Source: Magnetospirillum molischianum DSM 120 (GTDB lineage: Bacteria > Pseudomonadota > Alphaproteobacteria > Rhodospirillales > Magnetospirillaceae). Taken from it: 64,000 nt of DNA. Under the pieces are notes generated by a model. The model saw only the letters and a program-made list of their open reading frames with translations, searched no databases and was not told the origin of the DNA. The stretch spans positions 21,634 to 85,633 of the forward strand of contig NZ_CAHP01000026.1 in assembly GCF_000294655.1 (NCBI RefSeq), given 5' to 3'. Positions 9,992 through 21,181 of this stretch are shown piece by piece. Position 1 is the first letter of the stretch, and every line of letters starts with the position of its first letter. The translations under genes were made by a program, and so were the position numbers.

Positions 9992-10756
9992 TCAGTCCTT
10001 TTCGAGCTTGGCCTTGAGATGCGACAGCATCGGATAGAGCGCGGCACAGGTGGCGATGATGAAGCCATGGCCACCCTCGCGCCAGCCGCCGCGCCGGATG
10101 TAGCATTTGAAGAAACGGCTGACCATCCGCCGCAGATTGCTGGCGGTCGATCCCCAGGTCTCGCCGCGTTCGCGCAGGTCACGGGCGCGTGCGGTGGAAT
10201 AGGCGTCCAGCCGCCGGATCATGTCCGAGATATTGCGGTCAACGTAATGGAGCAGCCGGTTTTTCAGCATCGGCCCCTTGGTCCCTCGCCACGTCAGGGA
10301 GGGATGCACCCGGTCGTCGCCCCAGGTTTTCGCGGTGCGGCGGAACAGGCCGGGATAGGCGGCCTTGCCATAGCTGGCCCCCCAACCGCGTCGAACCAGA
10401 CGGTCGCCGATGAAATTATCGACCGGAATTTCGTGCCAGTCGAAGCGAGATGCGGCGATCACCTCGCGGATCTCGGCGGCCAAGGCGGGGGAAACATGCT
10501 CGTCGGCATCGACTTCCAACACCCAATCGCCAGTGCAGGCGGCGATGCCCGCGTTACGGCGGCCGCCTTCGCGTTCCCAGCCGCCTTCGACCAGCTTTGC
10601 CCCGAAACCGCGCGCGATCTCGCCCGAGCGGTCGGTGCAGCGGTCGAGCACCACCACCAGTTCATCGACGAAGCCCAGCTTCTCCAGGCAGGCAGTCAGC
10701 CGCGATTCCTCGTCATGGATCACCACCAGGGCCGACAGACGCGGCGCGGCGCTCAT
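9992..10756 (-). CDS. Family 2 glycosyltransferase (WaaE/KdtX-like)
   Basis: A 254-residue GT-A fold enzyme. It begins with the GT2 strand SALVVIHDEE, has the CTDRSGEIA nucleotide-binding segment, and carries the metal-binding DxD as EVDADEHV near residue 85. The layout resembles the lipopolysaccharide core beta-1,4-glucosyltransferase group (WaaE/KdtX). A hydrophobic C-terminal segment (HGFIIATCAALYPML) may hold it at the membrane. Its start overlaps the stop of the upstream GT4 gene by 4 bases (ATGA), so the two are translationally coupled. The LPS core role is inferred from family resemblance; the sugar transferred is unknown. Confidence 0.85.
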   Translation of the reverse strand: MSAAPRLSALVVIHDEESRLTACLEKLGFVDELVVVLDRCTDRSGEIARGFGAKLVEGGWEREGGRRNAGIAACTGDWVLEVDADEHVSPALAAEIREVIAASRFDWHEIPVDNFIGDRLVRRGWGASYGKAAYPGLFRRTAKTWGDDRVHPSLTWRGTKGPMLKNRLLHYVDRNISDMIRRLDAYSTARARDLRERGETWGSTASNLRRMVSRFFKCYIRRGGWREGGHGFIIATCAALYPMLSHLKAKLEKD

Positions 10757-11901
10757 CGTCCGTTTCCCCGCCAGCGCGGAAAAGGACGTTGGTGCGCGTG
10801 AGCCAAAGCCGCGCGATAGGTCGCCAGGGTTTGTTCCATCCGGTGGTCGAACCGCATCGTCGTCTCGGCCAGACAGCGCGCTCGCGATGCAATCGACTCG
10901 GCGCGGGGGCGGTCGGTCATGACCGCCTCCATCGCCTGCGCCAGTGCCGCCGGGTCCGCGGCGGGCACCAGCCAGCCGGTTTCTCCGTCCGACACGATTT
11001 CGGGAACGCCGCCGACTTCGCTGGCGACCACCGGACGGCCGACGGCAAAAGCCTGCACCGCCACGCGCGGCTGCGCTTCGGTCAGCGACGGAATCACCAC
11101 GGCGTCGGCGGTTCGCATCAGCACGGCGACATCGTTGCGGTAGCCGGTGAAGACGACCCGGCCACCGAACGAGCGGGCGCGGTCGTGCAATGCCTGATCA
11201 TAGGCGGCGGATTCGGCGGTGGCCGAACCGACGATCACCAGCGTCGGGGTCCGTCCGTTGGCCTCCAGCCGGGCCAGCGCTTCCAGTAGATGGTCCTGCC
11301 CCTTGTCGGGGCGGATCATGCCGACGCACAGCCAGACAAAGGCGTCGGCGGCTAGTCCCAGCCCGGCGCGCATTGTCGTGCGCTCCAGCGGCGCGGCAGG
11401 GGAAAAGAACGAATCGTCGGCCCAACCGCCGATCGCGGTGGCGCGGCGAGGGTCCGCCAGCCCATCGGCGACCAGATCGGCACGGGTACAATCGGCGACG
11501 GTGATGATGTGATCGGCCCCCAGTCGCCACTGCATCCGGCGGATCGGCGACGGCTTGAGCGGCTGGTTGACATGGCGTGACCGCACCACGGCGCAGAGGT
11601 CGAGACAGGTCGCGGCGACCTTGGCGTCACGGGTGACATGGGTGTCGATCAGCTCGATTCCACGTCCGATCACCATCCGGCGGAATTCCCGTACCGATGA
11701 GGGCCGCCATGGCCGGTCGAAATCGAAATCGAGCAGCGGCAATCCCTCGGCTTCGGCTCGCGCCCAGGTCTGGCCATCGGCAGGGGTCGCCAGCCAAACC
11801 GCATGGCCGTTCGCCTTCAGCCAGCGCACCTGTTCAACGGTGCGATGCTCCATGCCGCCCCAATTGCGTCCGGGAATGGTATGCAGGATGTGCAAGGACA
11901 A
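10753..11901 (-). CDS. Glycosyltransferase (GT4 family)
   Basis: A 382-residue GT-B enzyme. The N-terminal acceptor loop reads HTIPGRNWGGMEHRTVEQ, with the glycine-rich loop of GT4 proteins. The C-terminal Rossmann domain shows VGMIRPDKGQDHLLEA and later PSLTEAQPRVAVQAFAVGRP, the E-x7-E-type donor site in a slightly changed form. No membrane segment or signal peptide is evident. It begins 9 bases downstream of the NodB-type deacetylase stop and overlaps the GT2 start, so it is inside the glycan operon. Substrate is unknown; a surface-polysaccharide or LPS role is inference from neighbours. Confidence 0.86.
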   Translation of the reverse strand: MSLHILHTIPGRNWGGMEHRTVEQVRWLKANGHAVWLATPADGQTWARAEAEGLPLLDFDFDRPWRPSSVREFRRMVIGRGIELIDTHVTRDAKVAATCLDLCAVVRSRHVNQPLKPSPIRRMQWRLGADHIITVADCTRADLVADGLADPRRATAIGGWADDSFFSPAAPLERTTMRAGLGLAADAFVWLCVGMIRPDKGQDHLLEALARLEANGRTPTLVIVGSATAESAAYDQALHDRARSFGGRVVFTGYRNDVAVLMRTADAVVIPSLTEAQPRVAVQAFAVGRPVVASEVGGVPEIVSDGETGWLVPAADPAALAQAMEAVMTDRPRAESIASRARCLAETTMRFDHRMEQTLATYRAALAHAHQRPFPRWRGNGR

Positions 11902-11910
11902 GACTCCGTG

Positions 11911-12675
11911 TCAGGACAGGATAAAGCGGCGCCAGGGTGCCTGCGGTGGCGGCGGCGGCAGGGTCACCGCTTTTAATCCTCGCTCTGTCACCCCTTCCAG
12001 CAGCAACCGCATCAGGGTCACGGTGACCTGCGGTTTAAACTCGGCGCCGGGTCGTTCGTTGATCGGCTGGTCGTGCATCAGCAGGATGCCGCCGGGCAGG
12101 CGCGGGTCGGCCAGCAGGCGGTCGGTCTCGCGGCGGCATTCGGTTTCGACGTCGGCGGAAGAGTGGCAGCGGGTCGGGATCATGTGATCCTCGGTCGATG
12201 GCCCCCAATGCACCACCGCGCAGCCGGGCCGCCAGTGCGCCAGGGTGCGGTGAACGCGAGGATTGCGCCAGCCGCCGTTATAGGGCAGCCGGACCAGATA
12301 CGGATCGGGCGTCGGGCGGAACTGGGCCAGCAGCGCTTCGCACCTGTCCATGTCGGCGATCAGCCGCTCGGGACTTTCGCGGTCGAGCCGAACATGGTCC
12401 CAGCCATGGGCATAGATCGCGTGCCCGCGTGCCACCGTCTCGGCGATCAGTTCGGGGGCCAGCACAGCGCGACAGCCGCTCATGAAGAAGGTGGCCCGTG
12501 CCCCGAAGCGGTCGAGCAGGTCGAGCATTGCGGGCATGGTGTCGGGCATCGGGGAATCGTCAACGGTGATCGCGACCGTTGACGGATCGGACAACTGGCG
12601 CAGAACCGGCCGCCACTGTCCCAAGGACCAGGAAATCCGCACGTTTTCCCCCACGAGAACCACAGGCGGCGGCAT
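11911..12675 (-). CDS. NodB-type polysaccharide deacetylase
   Basis: A 254-residue predicted carbohydrate esterase family 4 protein. The first catalytic motif reads TVAITVDDSP, corresponding to the TFDDGP block with the base aspartate and the metal aspartate. The metal histidines are visible in AHGWDH, corresponding to H-x3-H. The ATG at 12673-12675 is chosen because the NodB fold begins shortly after it; an upstream in-frame extension would run into the end of proA and is Arg-rich with no family resemblance. There is no signal peptide, so it may act on a cytoplasmic or lipid-linked precursor. It sits between proA and three glycosyltransferases, suggesting modification of the glycan they build. 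Confidence 0.85.
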   Translation of the reverse strand: MPPPVVLVGENVRISWSLGQWRPVLRQLSDPSTVAITVDDSPMPDTMPAMLDLLDRFGARATFFMSGCRAVLAPELIAETVARGHAIYAHGWDHVRLDRESPERLIADMDRCEALLAQFRPTPDPYLVRLPYNGGWRNPRVHRTLAHWRPGCAVVHWGPSTEDHMIPTRCHSSADVETECRRETDRLLADPRLPGGILLMHDQPINERPGAEFKPQVTVTLMRLLLEGVTERGLKAVTLPPPPPQAPWRRFILS

Positions 12676-12734
12676 CCTGCCATGCCCGGCGGGGTGCGGC
12701 AACCGACGATGAAATGCCGGGCAAGCGGAAGCGG

Positions 12735-14000
12735 TCAGCCCGGACGGGTCTGACCGCTTCCGCGCACGACATATTTGAAGGTGCACAATTGCTCGACGCC
12801 GACCGGACCGCGCGCATGCATCTTGCCGGTCGAGATCCCGATCTCGGCCCCCATGCCGAACTCGCCGCCATCGGCGAACTGGGTCGAGGCATTCCACAGC
12901 ACGATGGCCGAATCGCAGCAATTGAGGAAAGTCTCGGCCGTTGCCGTGTTCTCGGTGATGATTGCCTCGGTATGGTGCGAGCCGTGGGTGTTGATGTGGT
13001 CGATGGCACCATCGACGCCATCGACGACTTTCACCGAGATGATCGCGTCAAGATATTCAGTCCGCCAATCGTTCTCGTCCGCCGGGGCGACACGGGGATC
13101 GACCGCCTGCGCGGCCGCATCGCCACGCACCTCGCATCCCGCCGCCAGCAAATCCAGCACCAGCGGGGCCAGATGAGTCGGGGCGACCGCGCGGTCGATC
13201 AGCAAGGTTTCGGTCGCGCCACAGATGCCGGTCCGCCGCATCTTGGCGTTCAGCACCACCTTACGCGCCATCTCCAGATCGGCGGCGGCATCGACATAGG
13301 TGTGACACAGCCCTTCGAGGTGATGGAACAGTGGAATCCGGCTTTCCTCGACGACGCGGGCCACCAGAGACTTGCCGCCGCGCGGCACGATCACATCGAT
13401 ATAGTCGGACAGCCGCAACATGGCCCCTACGGCGGCGCGGTCGGTGGTCGGCACCATCTGCACCGCGTCGGGGGACAGACCGGCGCTTGCAAATCCCTTG
13501 GTCAGCGCCGCCATGATCGCGCGGGCGGAGCGAAAGCTTTCCGAGCCACCTCGCAGGATGCAGGCATTGCCCGATTTCAGGCACAACCCGGCGGCGTCGG
13601 CGGTGACGTTGGGGCGGCTTTCATAGATGATCCCGATCACGCCCAGCGGCACCGCGACCCGGCTGATATTCAAGCCGTTGGGGCGGGTCCAGTCGGCCAG
13701 AACACGGCCCAGCGGATCGGACAGCGTTGCGATCACTTCCAGCCCCGACGCCATCGATTCAATTCGCGCCGGGGTCAGGGTCAGACGATCGATCATCGCT
13801 GCCGACAGGCCCTTGGCGGTGGCGGCGGTGACGTCCTCGCGGTTGGCTTCGGCGATCGCGGCGGCATCGGTGCGGATCGCGGCGGCGGCCAGACTGAGCG
13901 CCCGGTTGCGCCGGTCGGTCGGTGTCTGAGCCAAAGTGCGCCCGGCGGCGCGGGCGCGACGTCCCATTTCGTTCAGCGTGGCTTGGATTTCGTCGGACAT
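12735..14000 (-). CDS. proA: Gamma-glutamyl phosphate reductase
   Basis: A 421-residue NADPH-dependent enzyme that reduces gamma-glutamyl phosphate to glutamate-5-semialdehyde, the second step of proline synthesis. The aldehyde-dehydrogenase-type catalytic cysteine lies in [13 protein letters not shown], and the cofactor segment [16 protein letters not shown] and the C-terminal signature [12 protein letters not shown] are present. The ATG at 13998-14000 gives the usual N-terminus ([13 protein letters not shown]), two bases after the proB stop. Pairing with proB in one operon is the standard arrangement. Length and motifs are complete. Confidence 0.97.
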   Translation of the reverse strand: MSDEIQATLNEMGRRARAAGRTLAQTPTDRRNRALSLAAAAIRTDAAAIAEANREDVTAATAKGLSAAMIDRLTLTPARIESMASGLEVIATLSDPLGRVLADWTRPNGLNISRVAVPLGVIGIIYESRPNVTADAAGLCLKSGNACILRGGSESFRSARAIMAALTKGFASAGLSPDAVQMVPTTDRAAVGAMLRLSDYIDVIVPRGGKSLVARVVEESRIPLFHHLEGLCHTYVDAAADLEMARKVVLNAKMRRTGICGATETLLIDRAVAPTHLAPLVLDLLAAGCEVRGDAAAQAVDPRVAPADENDWRTEYLDAIISVKVVDGVDGAIDHINTHGSHHTEAIITENTATAETFLNCCDSAIVLWNASTQFADGGEFGMGAEIGISTGKMHARGPVGVEQLCTFKYVVRGSGQTRPG

Positions 14001-14002
14001 CT

Positions 14003-16695
<2,693 letters not shown>

Positions 16696-16725
16696 GGTCC
16701 AAACTCCTGCTGACGGCCGGGCTTA

Positions 16726-17028
16726 TCAGCCAGCCGTGATGTCGGTGATGCGCAGGATCGTCAGGTCCTGGCGGTGGCCGTTCTTGCGGCGGGAATTCTG
16801 CCGACGGCGCTTCTTGAAGATGATGATCTTTTCGCCACGTGCCTGAGCCACCACAGTGGCAGTCACAGCGGCACCGGACACCAGCGGAGCGCCGATCTTG
16901 TCGCCGACCATCAGGACCTGATCGAGAACGATCTCGCCCCCGGCCTCGCCAGCCAGCTTCTCGACGCGGATCACGTCGTCCTTGGCCACCTTGTACTGCT
17001 TACCGCCGGTCTGGATGACTGCGAACAT
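16726..17028 (-). CDS. rplU: 50S ribosomal protein L21
   Basis: A 100-residue ribosomal protein starting [18 protein letters not shown], the standard L21 N-terminus, and ending with the basic segment [20 protein letters not shown] that binds 23S rRNA. The ATG at 17026-17028 is chosen over a longer in-frame reading because family members start exactly here. It is the first gene of the rplU-rpmA-obgE-proB-proA run, and a sigma-70-type promoter can be recognised 60-100 bases upstream on the same strand. Confidence 0.98.
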   Translation of the reverse strand: MFAVIQTGGKQYKVAKDDVIRVEKLAGEAGGEIVLDQVLMVGDKIGAPLVSGAAVTATVVAQARGEKIIIFKKRRRQNSRRKNGHRQDLTILRITDITAG

Positions 17029-17097
17029 GACGATTCTACCTGAGCATAAGGAATGACGCCGCGCAAGACACATAGCACCCCGCGCGAGAGGGCCGCA

Positions 17098-17125
17098 CTA
17101 TTACCGGGGCGGGATCAAGAGTCAA
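17098..17125 (-). promoter_or_regulatory. Predicted sigma-70-type promoter for rplU-rpmA
   Basis: Reading the minus strand, TTGACT (17125-17120) is followed after 16 bases by TAATAG (17103-17098). Both hexamers are close to consensus, and the predicted start lies about 60 bases upstream of the rplU ATG. The -35 element overlaps the stop codon of the DUF1289 gene, so that gene can also run into the operon. Confidence 0.55.
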
Positions 17126-17310
17126 CGTCTTTGTGGTGGGGCGGTCAGACGACGAGCGGAGCGAGCGAGGATTTCCCTGCGAAATTGGTCGTCAGCCTCG
17201 GGCCAGGCGGCGATCTCGTCGGTGGTGCGTCCGCAGCCGGCGCAGCAGCCGCGATCGAAGTCGAGGTGGCAGCGGGAGATGCAGGGCGATTCGGGGGGGA
17301 GCTTCGACAT
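17122..17310 (-). CDS. DUF1289-family small cysteine protein
   Basis: A 62-residue protein with the DUF1289 pattern: SPCISRCHLD, then CCAGCGRTTDEIAAW. The spacing C-x3-C ... C-x2-C suggests a small metal or Fe-S site, and the C-x-GC-x-RT-x-EI-x-W block is the family hallmark. It is transcribed away from pfp and toward rplU. Function is unknown; the family is widespread in proteobacteria. Its stop codon overlaps the predicted rplU promoter. The cysteine-based metal site is inference. Confidence 0.85.
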   Translation of the reverse strand: MSKLPPESPCISRCHLDFDRGCCAGCGRTTDEIAAWPEADDQFRREILARSARRLTAPPQRR

Positions 17311-17456
17311 CGGGGGCCTGTGGCTTTGACGCTGATGGACCCTGTACAGATGGGAAGGCCGGTCTGCGGAGAAAAGAGAGGCGGCAGCGCAAAGACGGAG
17401 TTACGCTTCGTTTTCCCGGCGCGGAAGACGAAGGCGGGACAAATAAGGGGGATGCG

Positions 17457-18680
17457 ATGCTGCAAGGTAAGGTTCTGGTTGCCCAAGGTGGCGGCCCGAC
17501 GGCGGTTATTAACCAATCTTTGGTTGGCGCGGTGCTGGAATCGCGCAAATTCCGCAATGTCGATCTCGTTTACGGCGCGCATCATGGCGTGCGCGGCATC
17601 GTCGATGAAGAGTTCTTCGACCTGACCCAGGAAACCAGCCACAATCTTGAGATGGTGGCGCAGACGCCATCCTCGGCGTTGGGCTCGACCCGCGACAAGC
17701 CCGACCTGAAATATTGCCAGGAGATCTTCAAGGTTCTGAAGGCTCATGGCATCGCCTATTTCTTCTATACCGGCGGCAACGATTCCTCGGACACGGTGCG
17801 GATCGTCAGCGAGCAGGCGCGGCAGGCTGAGTATCCACTTCGCTGTATCCATATCCCGAAAACAATCGACAACGATCTGGTCCATAACGACCACACGCCG
17901 GGCTTTCCTTCGGCGGCGCGCTTCGTCGCCCAGGCGTTCATGGGGGTCAATCTCGACAATACCGCGTTGAAGGGGGTCTATGTCGCGGTGGTGATGGGAC
18001 GCCATGCCGGGTTCCTGACCGCGGCTTCGGCTTTGGGCAAGAAATTCCCCGATGACGGTCCCCACCTGATCTATATCCCCGAACGGACCTTCTCGGTCGA
18101 TCGCTTCCTCGCCGATGTGCGCGAGACCTACGACCGCCATGGTCGCTGCGTGGTGGCGGTGTCCGAAGGCATTCATGACGAGAACGGCGCGCCGATCATC
18201 ACCAAGTTGGCCAAGGAGGTCGAACACGACCAGCACGGCAACATCCAATTGTCGGGAACCGGGGCGCTGGCCGATTTGCTCTGCCACGAGATCAAGGAAA
18301 AGCTGGGGATCAAGCGGGTCCGTGGTGACACCTTCGGCTATTTGCAGCGTTCGTTCATCGGTTGTGTTTCCGATGTCGATCAGCGCGAGGCCCGTGAGGT
18401 CGGCGAGAAGGCGGTCCAATATGGGATGTGGGGGGATCGCGACGGATCGGTGACGATCCAGCGCACCGGCTTTTATTCTGTCGATTACGCCCTGATGCCG
18501 CTTGACGCCGTTGCGGGCAAGACCCGCGTGATGGAGGACCATTTCATCGCGCCCTCGGGGACCGATGTTACCGACGCCTTTCGGATGTATCTGCGTCCGT
18601 TGCTGGGGTCGGGAATGCCCGACGCCTTCCGCCTGCGTCACAATTCGGTGCCGAAGATCCTTGGGCGCGCGGCGGACTGA
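17457..18680 (+). CDS. pfp: 6-phosphofructokinase, PPi-type (pyrophosphate-dependent)
   Basis: A 407-residue phosphofructokinase that interconverts fructose-6-phosphate and fructose-1,6-bisphosphate in central carbon metabolism. The catalytic block reads PKTIDND (134-140), with lysine where ATP enzymes usually have glycine (PGTIDND), and the phosphoryl-donor loop reads GGNDS (106-110), with Asp where ATP enzymes have Gly. Both favour PPi as donor. The Asn at the position usually Asp (GGDD) is a variant. The ATG at 17457 follows GGGG at about the right spacing. It is divergent from the DUF1289 gene. PPi use is inferred from motifs, not shown. Confidence 0.88.
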   Translation: MLQGKVLVAQGGGPTAVINQSLVGAVLESRKFRNVDLVYGAHHGVRGIVDEEFFDLTQETSHNLEMVAQTPSSALGSTRDKPDLKYCQEIFKVLKAHGIAYFFYTGGNDSSDTVRIVSEQARQAEYPLRCIHIPKTIDNDLVHNDHTPGFPSAARFVAQAFMGVNLDNTALKGVYVAVVMGRHAGFLTAASALGKKFPDDGPHLIYIPERTFSVDRFLADVRETYDRHGRCVVAVSEGIHDENGAPIITKLAKEVEHDQHGNIQLSGTGALADLLCHEIKEKLGIKRVRGDTFGYLQRSFIGCVSDVDQREAREVGEKAVQYGMWGDRDGSVTIQRTGFYSVDYALMPLDAVAGKTRVMEDHFIAPSGTDVTDAFRMYLRPLLGSGMPDAFRLRHNSVPKILGRAAD

Positions 18681-18687
18681 ACGAGGT

Positions 18688-18719
18688 CCGATCGGGGGGG
18701 ATGTCCTCCCCCCGATCGG
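18688..18719. terminator. Strong palindromic hairpin between convergent genes
   Basis: Perfect 12-bp arms CCGATCGGGGGG (18688-18699) and CCCCCCGATCGG (18708-18719) enclose an 8-base loop, 7 bases after the pfp stop and before the stop of the convergent gene. No T run follows on either strand, so it may work as a bidirectional terminator with help or as an RNA-stabilising structure. Confidence 0.6.
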
Positions 18720-18744
18720 CACATGAGGGCACCGGGATAGGGGA

Positions 18745-19923
18745 TTAGCTGCGGCGGAACGAAGAGAAAATGCGGCGGCAGAACGCGGCGATTTCGGTCG
18801 GCGGGGTGCCCTGGTTGATTCCGTCCGCCTTGGCCCGTTCGATGAACTTATCGACGTAATCGAGGTTGCTGCTCAGCCCGAACGAGCGGCGGAAGACCTC
18901 TGGTCCGAGTATTTCATGAATGACCAGCATCATCACGACCAACTGTTCCGCGCGCAGGCCCAGTTCGCCGATCAGCCGCTTTGCGGGCAAGCCGCCGACC
19001 TCGGCTAATTGTCCCGTCAGCCGCACCGTCTGTTCGGGATGAGGCAGCGCGGCCCGCACCTCTGGAGTCAGCAGGATCAGAGTGAATGCCTCGGGCCGCA
19101 GCCGCTTTTGATCGGCGGTCAGGATGTCGGCAATCCGGGCGCGGTTGTCGCCACCGAGCGCGGCGGGCGCGGCAATGGGGGGCGGCGGGAAAGACGACGG
19201 GACAGGGGCCGGCGATATGGTCGGAAGCGGAACCGCGCCGGTCAGGATATCGAGATCTGGTTCGGGCAGGGTTGAGGGCGGTGGCGGATTAGATGGGTTC
19301 TCGCGCAGTTTCTGGATGTCCTCGGGGATACGGTAATCGAGGATGCGCGCTCCCATGCGTCGCACCAGTTGCGGCGATAGGGTCGAATAGTCCGACACCA
19401 GCGCGACTTGCCAATCGTGGCGCAAATGCTCTTTGAAAGAATCGTAGAGGATCTCGCCCCGGCTGCGGCGCGGCGGCGGCGGCGGCGAGATCAGGTGGCT
19501 TAACCGCTCGAACAGGCCGTTTTTGGCTTTGTCCTGCGTCCGATCGGTCTTGCGTAGCGGCCGCGATACCCCATCCAGCCGCTTACGGAATTGTCGCTTG
19601 GCGCAGGTCCGCACCACCATTGCCACCACTTCGTCGAGCGTCCGGCCACAGGCTAGAGTTGCGTCGGCCTGCTCGATCGGGGTGTTGCGGCGGTCAACCA
19701 ACAAGTCGCTAAAGCGTTGAGGGTCGGCTCGGAACGCCTTGAGACAGCGATCGAGGAGCGCCGGGTCATCCAGAACCCGTTCGAGTACGCCCCGGCGCGG
19801 CAGCTTCTTTAACTCCGGCACCATCTGCGCCAGCACTTCCGCCACAGGCCCTTCAAGCGTCAGGTTGATCCGTCGGATCGCCTGGGATCGGGGCGAGGAA
19901 GGAGAGCGTGGCATGGGGGGCAT
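18745..19923 (-). CDS. Unrecognised protein, paralogue of the neighbouring 19984-21042 gene
   Basis: A 392-residue protein I do not recognise. It has no signal peptide or clear membrane segment. Three blocks match the adjacent upstream gene: an N-terminal block (residues about 16-115, with EGPVAEVLAQMVPELKKLP and LACGRTLDEVVAMVVRT), a central block (YDSFKEHLRHDWQVALV and LVRRMGARIL), and a C-terminal block (KRLRPEAFTLILLTPEVRA and LGLRAEQLVVMMLVIHE). Between them are Pro-rich linkers. Helical, soluble and probably cytoplasmic. It ends facing pfp and begins 60 bases after its paralogue, so the two are probably co-transcribed. The start (ATG 19921-19923) has only a weak ribosome site; an ATG 9 bases later is possible. 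Confidence 0.75.
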   Translation of the reverse strand: MPPMPRSPSSPRSQAIRRINLTLEGPVAEVLAQMVPELKKLPRRGVLERVLDDPALLDRCLKAFRADPQRFSDLLVDRRNTPIEQADATLACGRTLDEVVAMVVRTCAKRQFRKRLDGVSRPLRKTDRTQDKAKNGLFERLSHLISPPPPPRRSRGEILYDSFKEHLRHDWQVALVSDYSTLSPQLVRRMGARILDYRIPEDIQKLRENPSNPPPPSTLPEPDLDILTGAVPLPTISPAPVPSSFPPPPIAAPAALGGDNRARIADILTADQKRLRPEAFTLILLTPEVRAALPHPEQTVRLTGQLAEVGGLPAKRLIGELGLRAEQLVVMMLVIHEILGPEVFRRSFGLSSNLDYVDKFIERAKADGINQGTPPTEIAAFCRRIFSSFRRS

Positions 19924-19983
19924 CCATCGCTGGTCGATGATGAGTGGAATAAGAGAAGGGTACGGGGATTGACCCGTCCGAGT

Positions 19984-21042
19984 CTAGGGGTCGCGACGGG
20001 AGCGGTGTCCGAAGCGAGCGAAAACACTGCGCATGAAGATCGCGCACTCAATAACCCCGGAGTTCGGTCCGATGCCGTGGAGACGGGCGCGGGCCAGGAT
20101 GCGGTCCAGCAGTTCGGGATCGGCGCGGGGGCCGAACAAGCGACCGAAAACGATGGTTCCGATGCAATCGTGCGCCACCACCAGCATCACCGCCAGTTGG
20201 TCCTTGCGCAGTCCCAATCCTTCGACCAGGGCAAGCGCCGAGACGCTGCCGACTCCGCGTAGGATATCGGCGATGGCGCGGACATTATCGGGATTGGGCA
20301 CTGTCGCCCGGACCTCGGGGTCAAAAAACACCGGGGTGAACGCTTCGGGCCGCAGCCGTTCCTGATTCTCGCACAGGATTTCGGCCGGGTGGGCGGTCAT
20401 CGGGTGCCTGCGTTTTGGATGCAGGGTCGTGCCCGAGATCGCGTTGAATTCGGTTCGATCGGTCTGTGGGGGGAGAGGCTCAGTGAGTCTCGCGTCAGGA
20501 TCGGCGATCAGCCGGGCCAGACTGGCTGCCTCGCGAGCTTCGAGCAATCTGGCACCGATCCGGCGGACGAGCGACGGCTCCATCCCGGCATAGGTCGGGA
20601 CCAGTGGAACCTGCCAGTCGTGCAGCAAATAGGCCTTGATGGAATCGTATAATTCGTCGGCGCGGTTGGGAATCTCGGAGACACGCGGGGTTGGGGGCAG
20701 GGTGCGGCGAAAGAAGCGCTTGGCGGCGGTACGGACCACCATCGCAATGACTTCACCTAAGCTGCGACCGCAGGATAGCTTGACCGATTCGTCGGTGACG
20801 GGGCGTTTGCGTTCGTCAACCAGGATGGTTCGGAAGCGTTCCGGCTCGCGCCGGAACACATCGAAGCAGCGCGTGAGCAGCCCCAGGTTGTCCATGATGT
20901 GATCGTAAGCCCGATCACGGGGGAGGACGTTCAGCTCTGGCAGGAACTGCCCCAAAATATCGACCACCGGACCTTGCAGGGCAAGATTGACCCGAAAAAC
21001 TGCCATTGCGGTGTCGGGTGTGGCGGTCATTGTGTCTCCCAT
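19984..21042 (-). CDS. Unrecognised protein, tandem paralogue of 18745-19923
   Basis: A 352-residue protein with the same three conserved blocks as its neighbour: FRVNLALQGPVVDILGQFLPEL, LSCGRSLGEVIAMVVRTAAKR, YDSIKAYLLHDWQVPLV with LVRRIGARLL, and RLRPEAFTPVFFDPEVRA with LGLRKDQLAVMLVVAHD. The linkers are shorter and less Pro-rich. No catalytic motif, signal peptide or transmembrane helix was recognised. The ATG at 21040-21042 has GGAAGGAG upstream at good spacing; an ATG 12 bases downstream is an alternative. It lies between map and its paralogue, same strand, and a 139-base gap separates it from map. Confidence 0.78.
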   Translation of the reverse strand: MGDTMTATPDTAMAVFRVNLALQGPVVDILGQFLPELNVLPRDRAYDHIMDNLGLLTRCFDVFRREPERFRTILVDERKRPVTDESVKLSCGRSLGEVIAMVVRTAAKRFFRRTLPPTPRVSEIPNRADELYDSIKAYLLHDWQVPLVPTYAGMEPSLVRRIGARLLEAREAASLARLIADPDARLTEPLPPQTDRTEFNAISGTTLHPKRRHPMTAHPAEILCENQERLRPEAFTPVFFDPEVRATVPNPDNVRAIADILRGVGSVSALALVEGLGLRKDQLAVMLVVAHDCIGTIVFGRLFGPRADPELLDRILARARLHGIGPNSGVIECAIFMRSVFARFGHRSRRDP

Positions 21043-21181
21043 GGTCGGCTCCTTCCGGCCGGGAGTACCGTGTGACGGACGTCGTGTCTTCGTCTTTGCG
21101 GACTGAAATCGGCTCTCAAAAAGAGAGTTACACGCCAGACGTAGACATTATCTGTTAAGCCGATCACACTTCTTCGTTTCG

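Noticed and set aside
9530-10801. A 423-codon plus-strand frame across the glycosyltransferases
   Set aside because: It is antisense to three clear glycosyltransferase genes with proper motifs and has no recognisable domain or good ribosome site.
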